This document shows positions 44,901 through 56,196 of a DNA stretch of 64,000 nucleotides, piece by piece. Both the position numbers and the translations under genes were made by a program. The notes beneath the pieces were generated by a model. The model was given only the letters and a program-made list of their open reading frames with translations. It was not told the DNA's origin and ran no database searches. Origin of the DNA: Aporrectodea caliginosa (Eukaryota; Annelida; Clitellata; Crassiclitellata; Lumbricidae); assembly GCA_020284085.1 (NCBI GenBank), contig JACEVL010000804.1:781501-845500 (forward strand), written 5' to 3'. Position 1 is the stretch's first letter; each line of letters begins with the position of its first letter.

Positions 44901-46591
44901 TTGTAAGACAAGGATGCTTCTTTGAGTTTTCAGATTTAATTGGAAGAGAAATGACACGACTGCTGAAAGAAAAACCGGATGGAGCTTACACGCCTGAAGA
45001 GCAAAAAAGTATTCAAGGACATATTTGGAATTGTCTACAAGAAATAGCCAAGTCAAAAGATACTGGAGATGACATAGGTAAAAGAATGCAGTCTGCATTG
45101 AAACGAGAATACGTAACGAATGGAGTTTTTCCGGGAATTTTTGAGCGCTTTAATGAAGAAATTTCATTCGATAATTTGAAGGAGGAAGGATCGTTTGCAT
45201 CAAAAACAGAAAATGGAGAAATTATCAGTCAAAAATTAGGACTAAGCCAAGTAATTCACTTAACTGAAGTCGTTAACAAACTGAATCACACAGTTCTGGT
45301 GGAAAGAAAAGCTGATTGCTTTGAAAATGGATTAGATTTTGAGGAAGGAATGGTAGGTGAAATAAGACATGAATTTCCTATTCAAATGAAGAAATATGAA
45401 GAGACGGCTGGGGTGCAACTAAACGATAAATTCAAGACAAAGTATTTACAAGTTTACGCGCTTCAACAGCTGAGAAAGAAGATGGATGATCTTCAAAAGA
45501 AATGGGATCGCGAAAATAAACCAAGTGAGATTTTGCTTCTAAAGAAAGATGATTATATGAAGGAGATTGCGATCAGACTTAAAACCGGCTTTTCCTCTGC
45601 TGGGGAAGGTCAGATACTAGCTGCTAAACTTCTCAAAGCAATACAACAGGCTGCTACAAAAGCAGCATATTGTGCTAAGCTTGACTACGCCAAAAGCGTT
45701 TCATGGACAACTGGCAGTGAAGCTGTTCGATTGCAGTACTTTGAGAAACTGGCGTTAGAAGTTAAAGCTGGAAATAAGACACCAGCTATTGAGCACTTTT
45801 TGGCCCCGAAAGAATCCATTGAAAAATGGTATAAAGCGGCTATTGATGATCTGAATTAAAAATCAAAAGCAGATGAACAGTACGGAGTTTCCTTAAAAGA
45901 TTTACTGGAGCGAGCACTTAGAGATATCGAGTCAGCGGAACACAAAACTGCCGTAATGGATGTAGTACGGAAATACTTGGAAAATGACGACGACCAGTAT
46001 TTCAGCACGTTTGAAACGAAAGACGAAGTATTCGAGTTATTCCGAAATAGTATTGTACATAAGCTGAGAGAAATCTACCATTCAAAACAAGAAGAAACAG
46101 CCGAAATTGCATCGATTGCAGGCGATCAAGAAATAGTAGCTAGACTGGGATGCACAGAGAATTGTCATTGGTGTGGAGCTTTGTGCTGGGGATACAGAGG
46201 ACACCAATCTGAGAATAATACTAGCGAACTTTTTAAGCATCATTCTTGCCACCAGGCTTGTGGTCTTATGGGGACTGTCTATAATATAACCAATGAACTT
46301 GTAGCGAAAGCATGTCATGACATTGAAGATGAAACTGGTGTTCGTTTTGGCACCTTCCGTTCGCGAATTCCATGGGCAGAGGCAAAGCGTCTCCACTTTC
46401 AAGATTGGCTTTTTTCTCTTCATCGCATAAAAAAATTTGACGAAATGATGCGATGGTTTTTTCAAGAACTGCACATAGAGCTAGCCGAAAAGAGGAACTT
46501 AAGACCAGCATCTGATGAAGAATTTGCAAAACATCGTTGCAAAAATCTTAATCCTGACAGTATTTTAGCAGCATTACGTGCCAACAAATAA
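41937..46591 (+). pseudogene. GVIN/URGCP-type very large GTPase, single 4.65-kb exon with three lesions
   Basis: The translation matches interferon-inducible very-large-GTPase / URGCP proteins along its whole length. An N-terminal helical part leads to a first GTPase-like module with GSNSIGKST (42567-42593), GTVEIVW and ANLHGDA. The main G domain follows, with P loop GLQSTGKST (43760-43786), GRCTRG and DTEGL (about 43919). A long helical region comes next, and the C-terminal Cys/His cluster is CTENCHWCGALCW..HHSCHQACGLMG (46151-46270). Family proteins act in the cytosol in cell-autonomous defence. The frame is broken by TAA at 42390 and 45857, and by a shift at a six-A run (42960-42965) where seven As would keep the frame. 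Everything else is intact, so it is a young pseudogene or carries sequence errors. First ATG is 41937, but CARD exons upstream on the same strand may be its N terminus. Confidence 0.88.
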
Positions 46592-46689
46592 CTTTCGACT
46601 ATCCACGCAAGCTTGAGTCTATTTTAACCGTTCTTGTCTCGTTACACATATTTGCGTTTATGCAAGAAATGCAATGAATACAATTCAGA

Positions 46690-46762
46690 ACATGTTGGAG
46701 CGCCTCTGAGTAGAGCCCTTTTAAAGCGCTATATAAATTCTATGATTGATTGATCGATTGAT
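46690..46762 (+). mobile_element. LINE/SINE 3' tail fragment
   Basis: ggagcgcctctgagtagagc, then aaagcgctatataaattc and a (gatt)n run. It is the same tail as at 32220 but in plus orientation, about 100 bp downstream of the GTPase stop codon. Confidence 0.7.
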
Positions 46763-46829
46763 ATTTAACCCCATAATCTAGCATCTCACGCAAAATAGAC
46801 CCACGCCCACTCTAGAAATTTATATTGAA

Positions 46830-47520
46830 TGTATGCATGTCTCTTATTTGTGTATGATCATTTTCAGAACATGTTTTGTTTTCAATGCATAATGGCGTCC
46901 TTTTTTCTTTTGATCGTATCTGGCGCTTCTTGCAACTAGATTGGCTGTTTTCTCTTCAATTCCGAATTCAACAGGAACCCAATGCAGCTGATGGAGTCGG
47001 AATAAGGAGATTGTTCGTAGTGGAACACGCATCATTACGCAAGCTAAGGAGTTTTGGATGCGTTACAGGATATTGAGTTCAAGGTCTGAGAGATCTACAA
47101 AAAGCGAATTAGCATAATCAAGTCGAGAGGATACAAGTGAACAGGCTACGGTTTGAGACATATTCTTAGTCAGAGCTGACCTGATGTGACGTACCGTATT
47201 GCCCTGATGTGATAGAAACAAGATTTACAAAGATTTGTTGTCTGCGGTCGGAATGTGAGCTTACTGTCCAGGGTTACCCAAAGTGTTTTGACAGTATCTG
47301 AAAATGGCACAACAGTGCCTGCCAGGTCAATGCTAGAGAGCCAAGGGAAAGAACGCAGGCGTTGGCATGAACCGAACAAAATTGCCTCAGACTTGTCTGG
47401 ATTTATGGCCAAACCATTGAAACCATACATAGATGAGAGGCACTCACAAGTTTTAATTTACCAAACTGATCGGTATGTGATGGAAACATATGGAACTGGA
47501 TTCCACAGTGCTTAGCCATA
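46830..47520 (-). mobile_element. Decayed LINE reverse transcriptase, C-terminal part
   Basis: Minus strand: GLAINPDKSEAILFGS, LGVTLDSKLTF-like LWVTLDSKLTFRPQ, NLCKSCFYHIRAIR, VACSLVSSRLDYANSLF, then FRLHQLHWVPVE. These are the post-catalytic motifs of a CR1-type RT, spread over several frames. Confidence 0.78.
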
Positions 47521-48092
47521 CGACTGATTGGAGAAGTACAGAGTGTAAATAATAAAGTTGGACAATCCTAAAATGAGTAAATTGCCATTCACATCGAGAC
47601 GAATATTCCGACCGACAAAGTGGATGATGAATATTATGCAGTGTCTATATCCTGTCATTTTCAATTAAAGCGATCTTAAAGACTAATGAATTAAGAGCTT
47701 TTGTAGGCCTGTGATTATTGCCATGTTCAAATGCCAAGTACGGCGATTAAATTCTGTGCTGAATCTAATAAATACTTTGAAATGTTCCTCTTACGACGGT
47801 TTTCATAATTGCAATTTTCATAGAAATGTTGTTTAGCATTTGTCTGCCCTAAGTTACTTACATGTAATAATCAACCAGTGCTTTTAAAGACACAATTTAA
47901 AAATCTACAGGTTCCCCATTTATTCCGGTAAATGAACAATAAAAAATTTTCAAATCCTGGTAAGCCACTTCTTATTCTTAAACAGCCCCTTGGTCAAAGC
48001 CTGTAGGCCTATCTATGACTGAAATATTAACGAAGTTAGGTTTTTGAAATGAAAGTAAGTGGTATCCATCCTTTTCCAGAGCAAGGCACCCT
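47521..48092. other. No gene recognised
   Basis: AT-rich, no repeats with clear ends. Confidence 0.4.
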
Positions 48093-48094
48093 TA

Positions 48095-48908
48095 GGGTAG
48101 AGTGGGGCAAAACGCCCCCGCGGGGCAAAACGCCCCCTCCCGGCCCTGTCCCCCCTGTGCCATGTAACAACATTTTTGAATGTTCTGGGGTTTCTTAGTT
48201 ATACCCTAATGAGATAATCGTCAGTTATTTATCTATAGATGGTTTGCTTATTTTTATTTTATAAAAATTGATTTTTTCGTGTTTTCTTATAAGAGTCAGC
48301 CGCCAATTCTGTATCATTAATGGTGCCAAAATGCTAGACATAGCCAATAATACAAATATAGGTCTAAAGTATACCCTATATCGAATAACTGTGACCAATA
48401 AATGGGGCTTTAACATATCAGTTTTTTATTATATGAGCAATCTCACAAGGTAGCACCAAGCGGGGCAAAACGCCCCCTATGTTAAATGCTGACATGGGGC
48501 AAAACGCCCCCTTCACCTCAGAGTCACCTAAGCAAAGCGTATTTTCTTTATTTAATTATATTTTATGACATCTTACAGACTAAAAAATTCTAGAGATCTT
48601 TACTTCTTATGGTTATTGTTGCATCAATGCAGTGATTGCAGTTGATTATGTGCATCGACTTTTCAGGTAGCAGGGGGTCAGATCACGGAGGGCGTTTTGC
48701 CCCAGGTGAGGGGCAAAACGACCCCTTTGAACATTCTGTATTTTATTATTTTTAATGTAATCTTTTGGGGAATTTTATCGGACATAATTTTACTTTACTT
48801 GCGACATGCAGTACAAGATCTTGCAATAATTTCATGCTTAAAATGCTGTTACTCACGTTGTAATTTAGCAAAAACCGTTAAAAGGGGGCGTTTTGCCCCA
48901 CTCTACCC
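48095..48908. mobile_element. 814-bp MITE built on GGGGCAAAACGCCCC motifs
   Basis: Ends GGGTAGAGTGGGGCAAAACG and the exact inverse are flanked by TA (48093-48094 and 48909-48910). The palindromic core ggggcaaaacgcccc or close variants recurs at least six times inside (near 48121, 48461, 48495, 48700 and at both ends), the rest being AT-rich. No ORF of note. The superfamily is uncertain; TA flanks allow Tc1/mariner-like. Confidence 0.85.
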
Positions 48909-49075
48909 TACTAAAAGTCAGTCAGTGAAAGGCGCTTGGCCTTAATTTTATTTATTCTTATTCTAGTTAGTTAGATAGCTTTAAAACGCATCATGTGGAC
49001 AGTTCAGGTAGTTACTGTTTAACGACACTGTGTCATAACATAGATGATTAACGTCGCCTTCGTCTGTGTCCACGC

Positions 49076-49345
49076 TTGAGACTGGCACCAACAGAAAGGA
49101 CAGTGTTGAAATTGGTGTTGATGCTTCTAACTTGGCTATCTGGTCGGACCATCTTTCTGGTCGGTCCATCTTTCTGGAATAGGTTTAAAAGCAACCTACG
49201 TAATGAGCTTCTTGGTCTTTCCTTGCCCCTTTTCCGCACGCGTTTAAAAACCATTCTTTTCGATCGTGGTTTGGTGTTGTCAGGTCGGGAGCGCCTCTGA
49301 GGAGTATTTCTTGAAGTGGCGCTATATAAATTTACGATTACGATT
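49076..49345 (+). mobile_element. LINE C-terminal end and 3' tail
   Basis: RTIFLVGPSFWNRFKSNLRN, LPLFRTRLKTILFDRGLVLS, then a stop. The tail is cgggagcgcctctgaggag..gaagtggcgctatataaattt and gattacgattacgat. It shares the 3' structure of the other LINEs and the SINEs. Confidence 0.82.
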
Positions 49346-49385
49346 ACGATCTGATGGACAGATACATTTGTTAACGTCATAATTC

Positions 49386-49540
49386 ATTCATTCATTCAGG
49401 AGATTTATATAGCACCTCTTCAAAGGAACTATTACTCAGAGGTGCTCCCGACTACAGCACGGCTAAAAAGAACAGTTTTCAGGTTAGCATAGAACGTGTC
49501 AGAGAGATTTCTGGGAAGCAGATGCAATTCTGAAAATTCT
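49386..49540 (-). mobile_element. LINE 3'-end fragment, minus strand
   Basis: The minus strand reads NLSDTFYANLKTVLFSRAVV, then a stop, ggagcacctctgagtaatag, gaggtgctatataaatct and (atga)n. It lies tail to tail with the LINE end at 49076-49345. Confidence 0.78.
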
Positions 49541-50870
49541 GAAACCTCCGTCTGTGTGCGCCTGTCTGTCTGACTGGCTGCGTGTGCATACATTATGTGT
49601 GAACATAATGTAGGCGTGTGTATCATAATGCATACATGTTAAAAGAGAACGCTTTACTTAATTAGATTGAATTAATAAGTTTAAAATATTCAACACTTAG
49701 TCTATTTGTTAATGTTTAAGGAAAGAAAACGGGGTGTCCTACAAGGAAGCTTTCTTTGTTTCAAACGTAAATAGTCTGGCTATTTATTTAAGATAGGAAT
49801 ATAATTCTTTCATAAATTGTTTAGTGCAATAAATGTTATTTTTCTGTACTTGTAGTTATGTAGTAGTCGCAATCTATTCCACGATCGTCCACATATTTTA
49901 ACGATCTGCTATAACGCCCGTGTATTATAGTTCTATATGCGCGACGCAATACTCTAGGAATTCATTATCACCGTACATTCAAATCTCAAAGGTCAAGCAA
50001 TACTCGTTTACGCAACTATTTGGGTTCATCAACCCGCGATAATAAAATTCTCAATAAAAACTGAAATGAAATGGCAATCATATTAGTCTCTTGCAAAGAA
50101 TTACGTGCTATCGTTTGCCATTCAACAGATTTATTACATTTATCATCTTGGGTATATCATATAAACCCTAGCCTATATATGCTGACTATTTATTTACGAC
50201 ACTGTTCGTAAATATTACTTTAAACGTCCAAGAATTATGTTTGTTTTGTTGATGTAGTAAATGACTTTTATATCACGGGATCAATGAATTTACATTCACA
50301 CCAAACACCTGTTTATACGAGCAGCTGTAGCTAAGCAGATACAACGGAATACAAATCAGCATTACTTCTGCATCACTTACACCCATTTCACCGTAGTATT
50401 TGCTTAGAGTAGATAGTAATAGATTGACGACAAGGCAAATGAGATATTGACTTAAAGTAGTTATGCCTGAAAGTGAAAAGAAACTTCGTGCAAGAAAATA
50501 TTCTAAAATCATAAGAAGTGTAGGAGAAGCTGCATTTCCAGACTTCATGTATGCGCATCTTACTAGTAATTGTCTTAAACTTATAGGACCAATTCAAGAA
50601 ATACAAAGCATTCTAAGAAACTGCATTCGAAAATGAGCAGAAGAATAAGAGAAGCTGCATTCCCAAACTTCAAGAATATTAATACTGATGCAAATTAAAG
50701 CGACACTCTAAACGACAGCCTAAACGATGTTAAATGACTGAAATTACACAACGGATTGCAATTTTTATGATATACTAGAAGTGACTGTCGACTGCTGTAT
50801 TGCGAATTCTGCCAATCAATATTTTAGAAATTTTAGTAATCATTAAGCAGAATTTCACGAATGTACATAA
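49541..50870. other. No gene recognised
   Basis: AT-rich. A hydrophobic minus-strand ORF (50548-50273) has no domain that I recognise and no splice support. Confidence 0.4.
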
Positions 50871-50874
50871 TTAC

Positions 50875-51380
50875 TGTAGGGTTGACTTCCCTGGCACCAG
50901 CTCGTTAGTGCACCCAGACACAGACTCAGACGCTCCAACCGTAGAGGTGTGGAATTCCAGGCCGCTGACCAAAGATCGATTGACTGAGTGCCAACAGGCA
51001 GACAGAAGCAGACACACAAAGACATAGAGAAAGAGAGAGAGAGAGGGATTAAACAAGGCAGCGATATGAGTAAGCGAGTAACCCAACCCAGCCCAGCTAA
51101 GCCTTAAGACTGACTTGTTCTGTGTAAAATTTAGTCGCTATCTTAATAGTTAGAGTTCGGAAGAGATCAGAGTTCAGATAAGTCAGCCAAGCAGTACGAT
51201 AGTTTGTTGTCACCATCGATGTACACTGTTTGTAATAAACGACATTAACATCTGCTGGACTTCTTCAATCGTCAACGGCCTCTGGGCCCGTGGCCGGGTC
51301 ATGGCCGAGGCACGAGCAACCTTAATTTATACCAATCTCTCATCGTGGTCAGCGCCGACAACGAATCGCGCCTAACTACA
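50875..51380 (+). mobile_element. Solo LTR, 506 bp, with 4-bp target duplication
   Basis: Starts TGTAG and ends CTACA, flanked on both sides by TTAC (50871-50874 and 51381-51384). A polyadenylation signal AATAAA lies at about 51233, and the region after it is GC-rich as in R-U5. There is no internal retroviral-like coding region, so it is the product of LTR-LTR recombination. The 4-bp duplication fits the Ty3/gypsy class; orientation is taken from AATAAA. Confidence 0.72.
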
Positions 51381-51416
51381 TTACGCATGTAGAAATATTA
51401 CATTTCCTCGTCAACC

Positions 51417-51596
51417 CTTCATCCACTACATCACTTTCTCGATTGCATTTCTCCTTTTTGCTTACCGCTTTTCTTCTCTATCTTTTTTCTTCTTTCTACT
51501 ATTATTCTGCGTCTTCTCCTTCTTGCTCTTTTTCTTGTGTTTTGTCTTCTGCTTCGTCTTCCTCTTCAACCTCTTCTTCTTCCTCTTTGCAAAAAA
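51417..51596 (+). repeat. Polypyrimidine tract
   Basis: About 180 bp of C/T-rich sequence (cttcttc, tttctt, cctctt). ORFs across it are Ser/Phe-rich translation artefacts. Confidence 0.8.
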
Positions 51597-51891
51597 TGGT
51601 CTATCTGTCTATGCATGTTCTACTGAAATGCAGGTAAGAAGTGTCAGAAAATATTTAAAATTAAGCGAATGTTATCCAGTTTCTCGTGCTAGAGCATTTG
51701 CTTAACTAAGTTATTCAGCGTTTTATCTTTTGCACGCATTGGATGTGCAACGCACACGTGTTCTGAGTCGGTTCTTAATGTTGATTTCTTATGTAAATGC
51801 GTGCGTACAAATTAAAATTACACACCATTCATAGTCATTGTTTAAAGATCAACATTCCGACTACGCAGCTGAAGTCAAGATATCGAGTACA

Positions 51892-51943
51892 ATGCTTGCC
51901 TTCATTGCTTTCACATTCAACATCGTGATGATGCTTAAATTTG
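51892..51943 (+). CDS. Ly6 exon 1 (signal peptide)
   Basis: Begins with ATG, 17 codons plus one base, donor TTTG|GTGAGT. It encodes the hydrophobic leader. Confidence 0.82.
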
Positions 51944-53410
51944 GTGAGTATAACTAAGTAAAGGATGAGTTTTAAAACGCTCAAACAATGATTTACTTCA
52001 AATTTCTTTAATTCTTTAGTCTTTCCGGATATAGGCTAATATTGCAACTGCGCAGCTGATATCATGATGACGGATACAATGCCTACATTTATTAGATTAG
52101 CATTCAACAGATGAATTCAAGTACGCCTTTCTATTGTCATCCGAGAAAATAAAGCGGAAAAAGATATGTAAAAATATGTGTTTGATGAACGCGTTTATTT
52201 TCTTCCTGTAGGAGAGCCTTTATTATGCTACAGTTGCAACAGCGGGAGTTTGATGGAATCAGTTACTTGCTTCAAAGATCCGCAGACTGCAGTTCGATGC
52301 GAAGACCCGAAATCTCAATGCTATACAGAGAATGAGTCTGATGAAAGTAAGCGAATACAATACAATGAAAATACCAACATGAATATTATGGCAGAGGGGT
52401 TGACATGATGTAGGTTTCTGTTGACAGTACACAACTGAAACCGCGGCCTATGTCCACAGAATTGCTATAAAAATCATTGCAATAAACACCTACTCGTCTT
52501 ATGGGCAGATGGTAATTATGCTGACTGTATGATAGTGAGCTACATGAATAATGAACCTTATTCAATAAAATGTCAGTTGTACGGATGCCACATGGATGGA
52601 CGTGAATAAAATTAGAGAGATTTAACATTGATGGAAGTGTATGAACCAATATATTTAACACATATTTACGCATAATATACTCGTATAAAATTTATGAAAC
52701 TATACTATTATACAAGAGTAGGCTATACAAGTATGTGAGGTGTCCGGTTCTGGCAGTCACTCTTGACTCCTCCCTCACCTTCACTGAGCACATATTGAGT
52801 CTGGCCCGCTCCTGCTTTTTCACCTGAGGCGGCTCAAAGCCATCGGACGATCTGTCTCGCCCGCCGTCATTAGTACCATAGTCCATGCATTTATTTGCTC
52901 CAGCATTGACTAATGTAACTCACTTCTTATAAAAAAACCTCTCTATGCTGTCCCTCATCCCTCTGCAATTGGCTCCTAATGCTGTACACAGACTCATTGC
53001 ACGTCTTTCTCGGTTTGCTCCAATCTCTAACTACATGTCTACAACACATATTTCTTCATTTTTTTCTTCTGTATAGGCTTTAATTGTATCTCTGGGAATG
53101 CCTTTTATATTATAGTATGTTCAATTAAAATTCTATAATTATGTCATCCTGTATTATTTGTATTTTGACTATTTATGTAGGCCAACCTCTCCTATAGCTA
53201 AAAAAAATGTATTGTGACATGTAACATTATATAACTTGATCTTTCGTGTAGACTTCTTGATGACATCTAGAAGCGTTAGAAGAGGCTGTAGTTCTGAATC
53301 ACAGCAATCTGGGTGCACTTTCAACCAGTTCAAAAGTGATTATCCCGGAGAGAAGATCAACAGCACAATATGCACCTACTTATGCAAAACTGATAAATGC
53401 AATTCTCAAC
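51892..53410 (+). CDS. Ly6/uPAR (three-finger) domain gene, three exons found
   Basis: Exons 51892-51943, 52212-52346 and 53252-53410 join in phase 1 throughout. The 17-residue hydrophobic start (MLAFIAFTFNIVMMLKF) is a signal peptide. It runs straight into LLCYSCNSGS and ends ICTYLCKTDKCN. There are ten cysteines in total, with the N-terminal CxxC and C-terminal C-x4-CN hallmarks of the LU domain. Such proteins are secreted or GPI-anchored at the cell surface and act in adhesion or receptor modulation. The last exon ends in phase 1 at a good donor (CAAC|GTAAGT), so a final exon, expected to hold the GPI signal, should follow. I could not find it before 54 kb. Reading through instead would end at 53457. 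Confidence 0.87.
52212..52346 (+). CDS. Ly6 exon 2
   Basis: 135 bp, acceptor CCTGTAG, donor GAAA|GTAAGC. It holds five cysteines (CYSC, VTCF, VRCE, SQCY), the first half of the three-finger fold. Confidence 0.88.
52735..53060 (+). mobile_element. Decayed LINE reverse transcriptase fragment in a Ly6 intron
   Basis: The plus strand reads VPVLAVTLDSSLTFTEHILS, CFFHLRRLKAIGRSVSPAV and TIVHAFICSSID. It is a CR1-like post-catalytic segment with several frame breaks. Confidence 0.72.
53252..53410 (+). CDS. Ly6 exon 3
   Basis: 159 bp, acceptor CGTGTAG, donor CAAC|GTAAGT. It holds five cysteines (RRGCSS, SGCTF, TICTYLC, DKCN), which complete the fold. Confidence 0.88.
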
Positions 53411-54377
53411 GTAAGTACAATGAGTTTGAAGTTTATTCGACGCTGTTGAAACTATAGCCTACAAAGCTAAAGGTTTATGGGCACGAGTCACCTAATAAAT
53501 AGGGCCATAGGAGTTGTCTATGTACGTCCTGGAAGGTAGAGTAAGGTAATTACGCATTTATTTCACGCATCTACGAATCTGGTCTGCATAGGTCTGAGCC
53601 TGGGAGTTAAAGGTTTATTCAGCTGAGTCGCAAACATGACAGCAGTTAATCAGCATACGAGATGTACTTCTTAATCGATATCAATTTCATGTAAGATTCA
53701 AACATCTGTCGCAATGATTAAAGGCGAAACGGTTTGCTCTCGCAATCTGTCACATGTAAGTTGCTTAAAAGTCATGCAAGTAGGCCTATATCGTTAGATT
53801 TTAGCAGACTGACAATTTCACAATGGCATCTGATAGCAGCTGTATGAACCTGATGACCGACGTTTTATGGTGATTTTTCTATTGTATCGAACCATGATTT
53901 TAATATGCGCTAAAATGTTTAATTACCACATTTTATGTGTTTCAAGTATTTTGCAGCTTTGTGATCTTTAGAAATGTTTTGCTACTGCATCTTATTTTGT
54001 GTTTCGAAACAGGTCAACAATGATAATACCGAAAGACATTCTCAACAGATATATTGTACAACGAACTGTGGATGAGCGACAGCTACAATATGGATCTAAA
54101 TAACAGTTTTCTTAGATGTTGACCGTCTTCATAGACGTTTCACTATGATCGAAATCAGATAAAAATCAATACATTAAAGCAAAACGAATATGTCACAGTT
54201 TCTGTCCTAGCCTAGCAGTATCATTCTCCTTACAAAGCTACAGAATTCTGCGCTTGTTATCTCTTCGTGTTTAGAATCATGTCCCTGTGTTATTATGCAA
54301 TGTGCAGTTAGATCAGAATGACGAGAAACAATGTAAAATTATAAACCACCACCAACAACAATACAAATAACAATGGC
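53411..54377. other. No gene recognised
   Basis: Candidate region for a terminal Ly6 exon. Acceptors near 53954, 53806 and 54011 give early stops in the required phase. Confidence 0.4.
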
Positions 54378-55306
54378 TCATATTTCGCCAACGTCGAACA
54401 GAAGAACTTGTCCAACGTCGCTGTCTGTCTGATTATGTTTACAACTTCCACAAGCGACGATTAATCGTCCATTCGATTCGTCCAGACAAATTCTTCTCGG
54501 ATGACGAAGGCCGTGTTTCTCGGAGACGACTTCTCTTAAGAACTCGAGATTGGAGTTCAATAACAACACCCGACTATTGTTAAGATCGGCCACGAGGATA
54601 TTACCCTCTCTGTCGATGGCCAAATACATCGGATGGTTCATTGGCACAACGCTAGACCCAACCTCTGTGCAGAAAAACTTAAGAACATTTCCATGTACAA
54701 TTTTGTACATCTACCATGCATACTCCATGCATGGTATCACTATAAAAACTAGAGCCATAACTGACCACGTAGTGACCGTTGGTCACTTTCCTCGCATGCT
54801 GTGGATGTTTGATATCAGACGGAAGATTGATCTCGAACTGTAGCTGTCCATCTGATGAATATTCATTAAGCTTATTCTTCGTGCAAACGGTCAGAATGAT
54901 ATTGGCATCGTATGTAATCGACAATCGACCTTGGTCTTCTGAAGTCAACCATCTCTTCAGAACCAATCTATTTCGATCTACTTTCAAAATCTCCTCAAGC
55001 TCCTTTTCCTTGTTCCAGCTGATACTGTAGAGACACTTGTTCCGATCGCATGATCCGATATTTTCAACATTTTCAACATCATCGTCTAATGACCATTTCT
55101 ACCTAATGGGTAAGAGTGGATAGGTCGTAGACTTCCACTTCGTGGCCTTTCAATGGAACAACATAGAGTTCGTTTTCCAGTATCGCCAATCGACTCAGTC
55201 CATCAGCCTTACATGTAGAGTTCGTGTCTTTCTCAATCTTCTTCAGTAGAGTCGGACTTTCTTTGTACTTCAAGCGAGCTTCAACAGATTTTTTCGCATA
55301 TTCCAT
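54378..55306 (-). pseudogene. NHL-repeat C-terminal part of a TRIM-NHL-type protein, frameshifted
   Basis: Minus strand, intronless over 930 bp. The first frame (55306-55103) reads KSVEARLKYKESPTLLKKIE, then LSRLAILENELYVVPLKGHE. A shift leads to WSLDDDVENVENIGSC and LVLKRWLTSEDQGRLSITYD (to about 54690). A second shift leads to NHPMYLAIDREGNILVADLN, SRVLLLNSNLEF, LRHPRRICLDESNGRLIVAC and QVLLFDVGEI. The repeating xLAIDxxGNILVAD pattern is NHL beta-propeller, which binds RNA or protein partners in TRIM2/3/71-like proteins. No RING or B-box precedes it. Two frameshifts and a missing N terminus make it a pseudogene unless the shifts are sequence errors. Confidence 0.78.
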
Positions 55307-56126
55307 TATTACACTTTTAGGATAAATAATTCATTCCTCGTGTCGCTTTGAGGTGAAATAGCTTACTGAGCTTCGGATCGGATGATGGGTGTGCCCATAT
55401 GTTTGTTTACAGCGCCTTTAAGACAAATTTAGTGTCAGGAGATCTGCTGTATAAAGAAGTCTTGTAATGCACCCGATGGTCGGAAGTAAAACGCGCTGTT
55501 TAGCGACAGCGACAGCATTAGAAATTGCCTTGTAGTTTCAATACCACTGACACTTAGCTAACATGGCAATTTTTAGTGAATAATTCTAATTGAACAGACT
55601 CCTAAGATCCCATGCATGAAGAGCAGTAATAATGCATGTATAATTGTCTCCGCCACCTGTCGAATAGTATTGAATATGGATTCATATTGACTAGTCCGAA
55701 TTTTTATTGAAATGGTCGTAATATTAATATTATGGGATTTCAAGACGAAATTAATCAATCATTCTAAAACACGCTGCTTAGCGACAACATGAACGAAAGT
55801 AGGCTATCGTTCATGACTTATTTCACTTTTAAGCTTGGGGAAATATGAAGGAATTTCGTTAGTGGGAGTTTAGAATGTTGTTTTGCTAAATGCATTGATT
55901 AAATAATTACAATTCCTACACAATGCTGTTATGTGGGCTTCTTAGGGGAAGTATACACAATTTTCAAAGGGCAGTTTCCCTCCCCACATGTCGAAACATA
56001 TCTTCCGCCCAGTAATTGGATCATTGAAAATTGCATTGTTTTACAGTTGCATTGTTTTCTAAGTGATGATTCTTCTCTTCTGGGGCTTTGAGCAAGATCT
56101 AGATCTGTTCCTAGTTTCATCTAAAT
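55307..56126. other. No gene recognised
   Basis: Two related short stretches, acgcgctgtttagcgacag (55490) and acacgctgcttagcgacaa (55770), may be remnants of one repeat. Otherwise AT-rich. Confidence 0.35.
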
Positions 56127-56142
56127 TTGGCAAATGACAATA

Positions 56143-56196
56143 TTTCTCTGTCTGTCTGTCTCTGTCTGTCTGTCTGTCTCTGTCTCTGGCTCTGTC

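Noticed and set aside
50273..50606. Hydrophobic minus-strand ORFs resembling a membrane protein
   Set aside because: No recognisable family motif, no splice sites in register and ordinary AT-rich composition.
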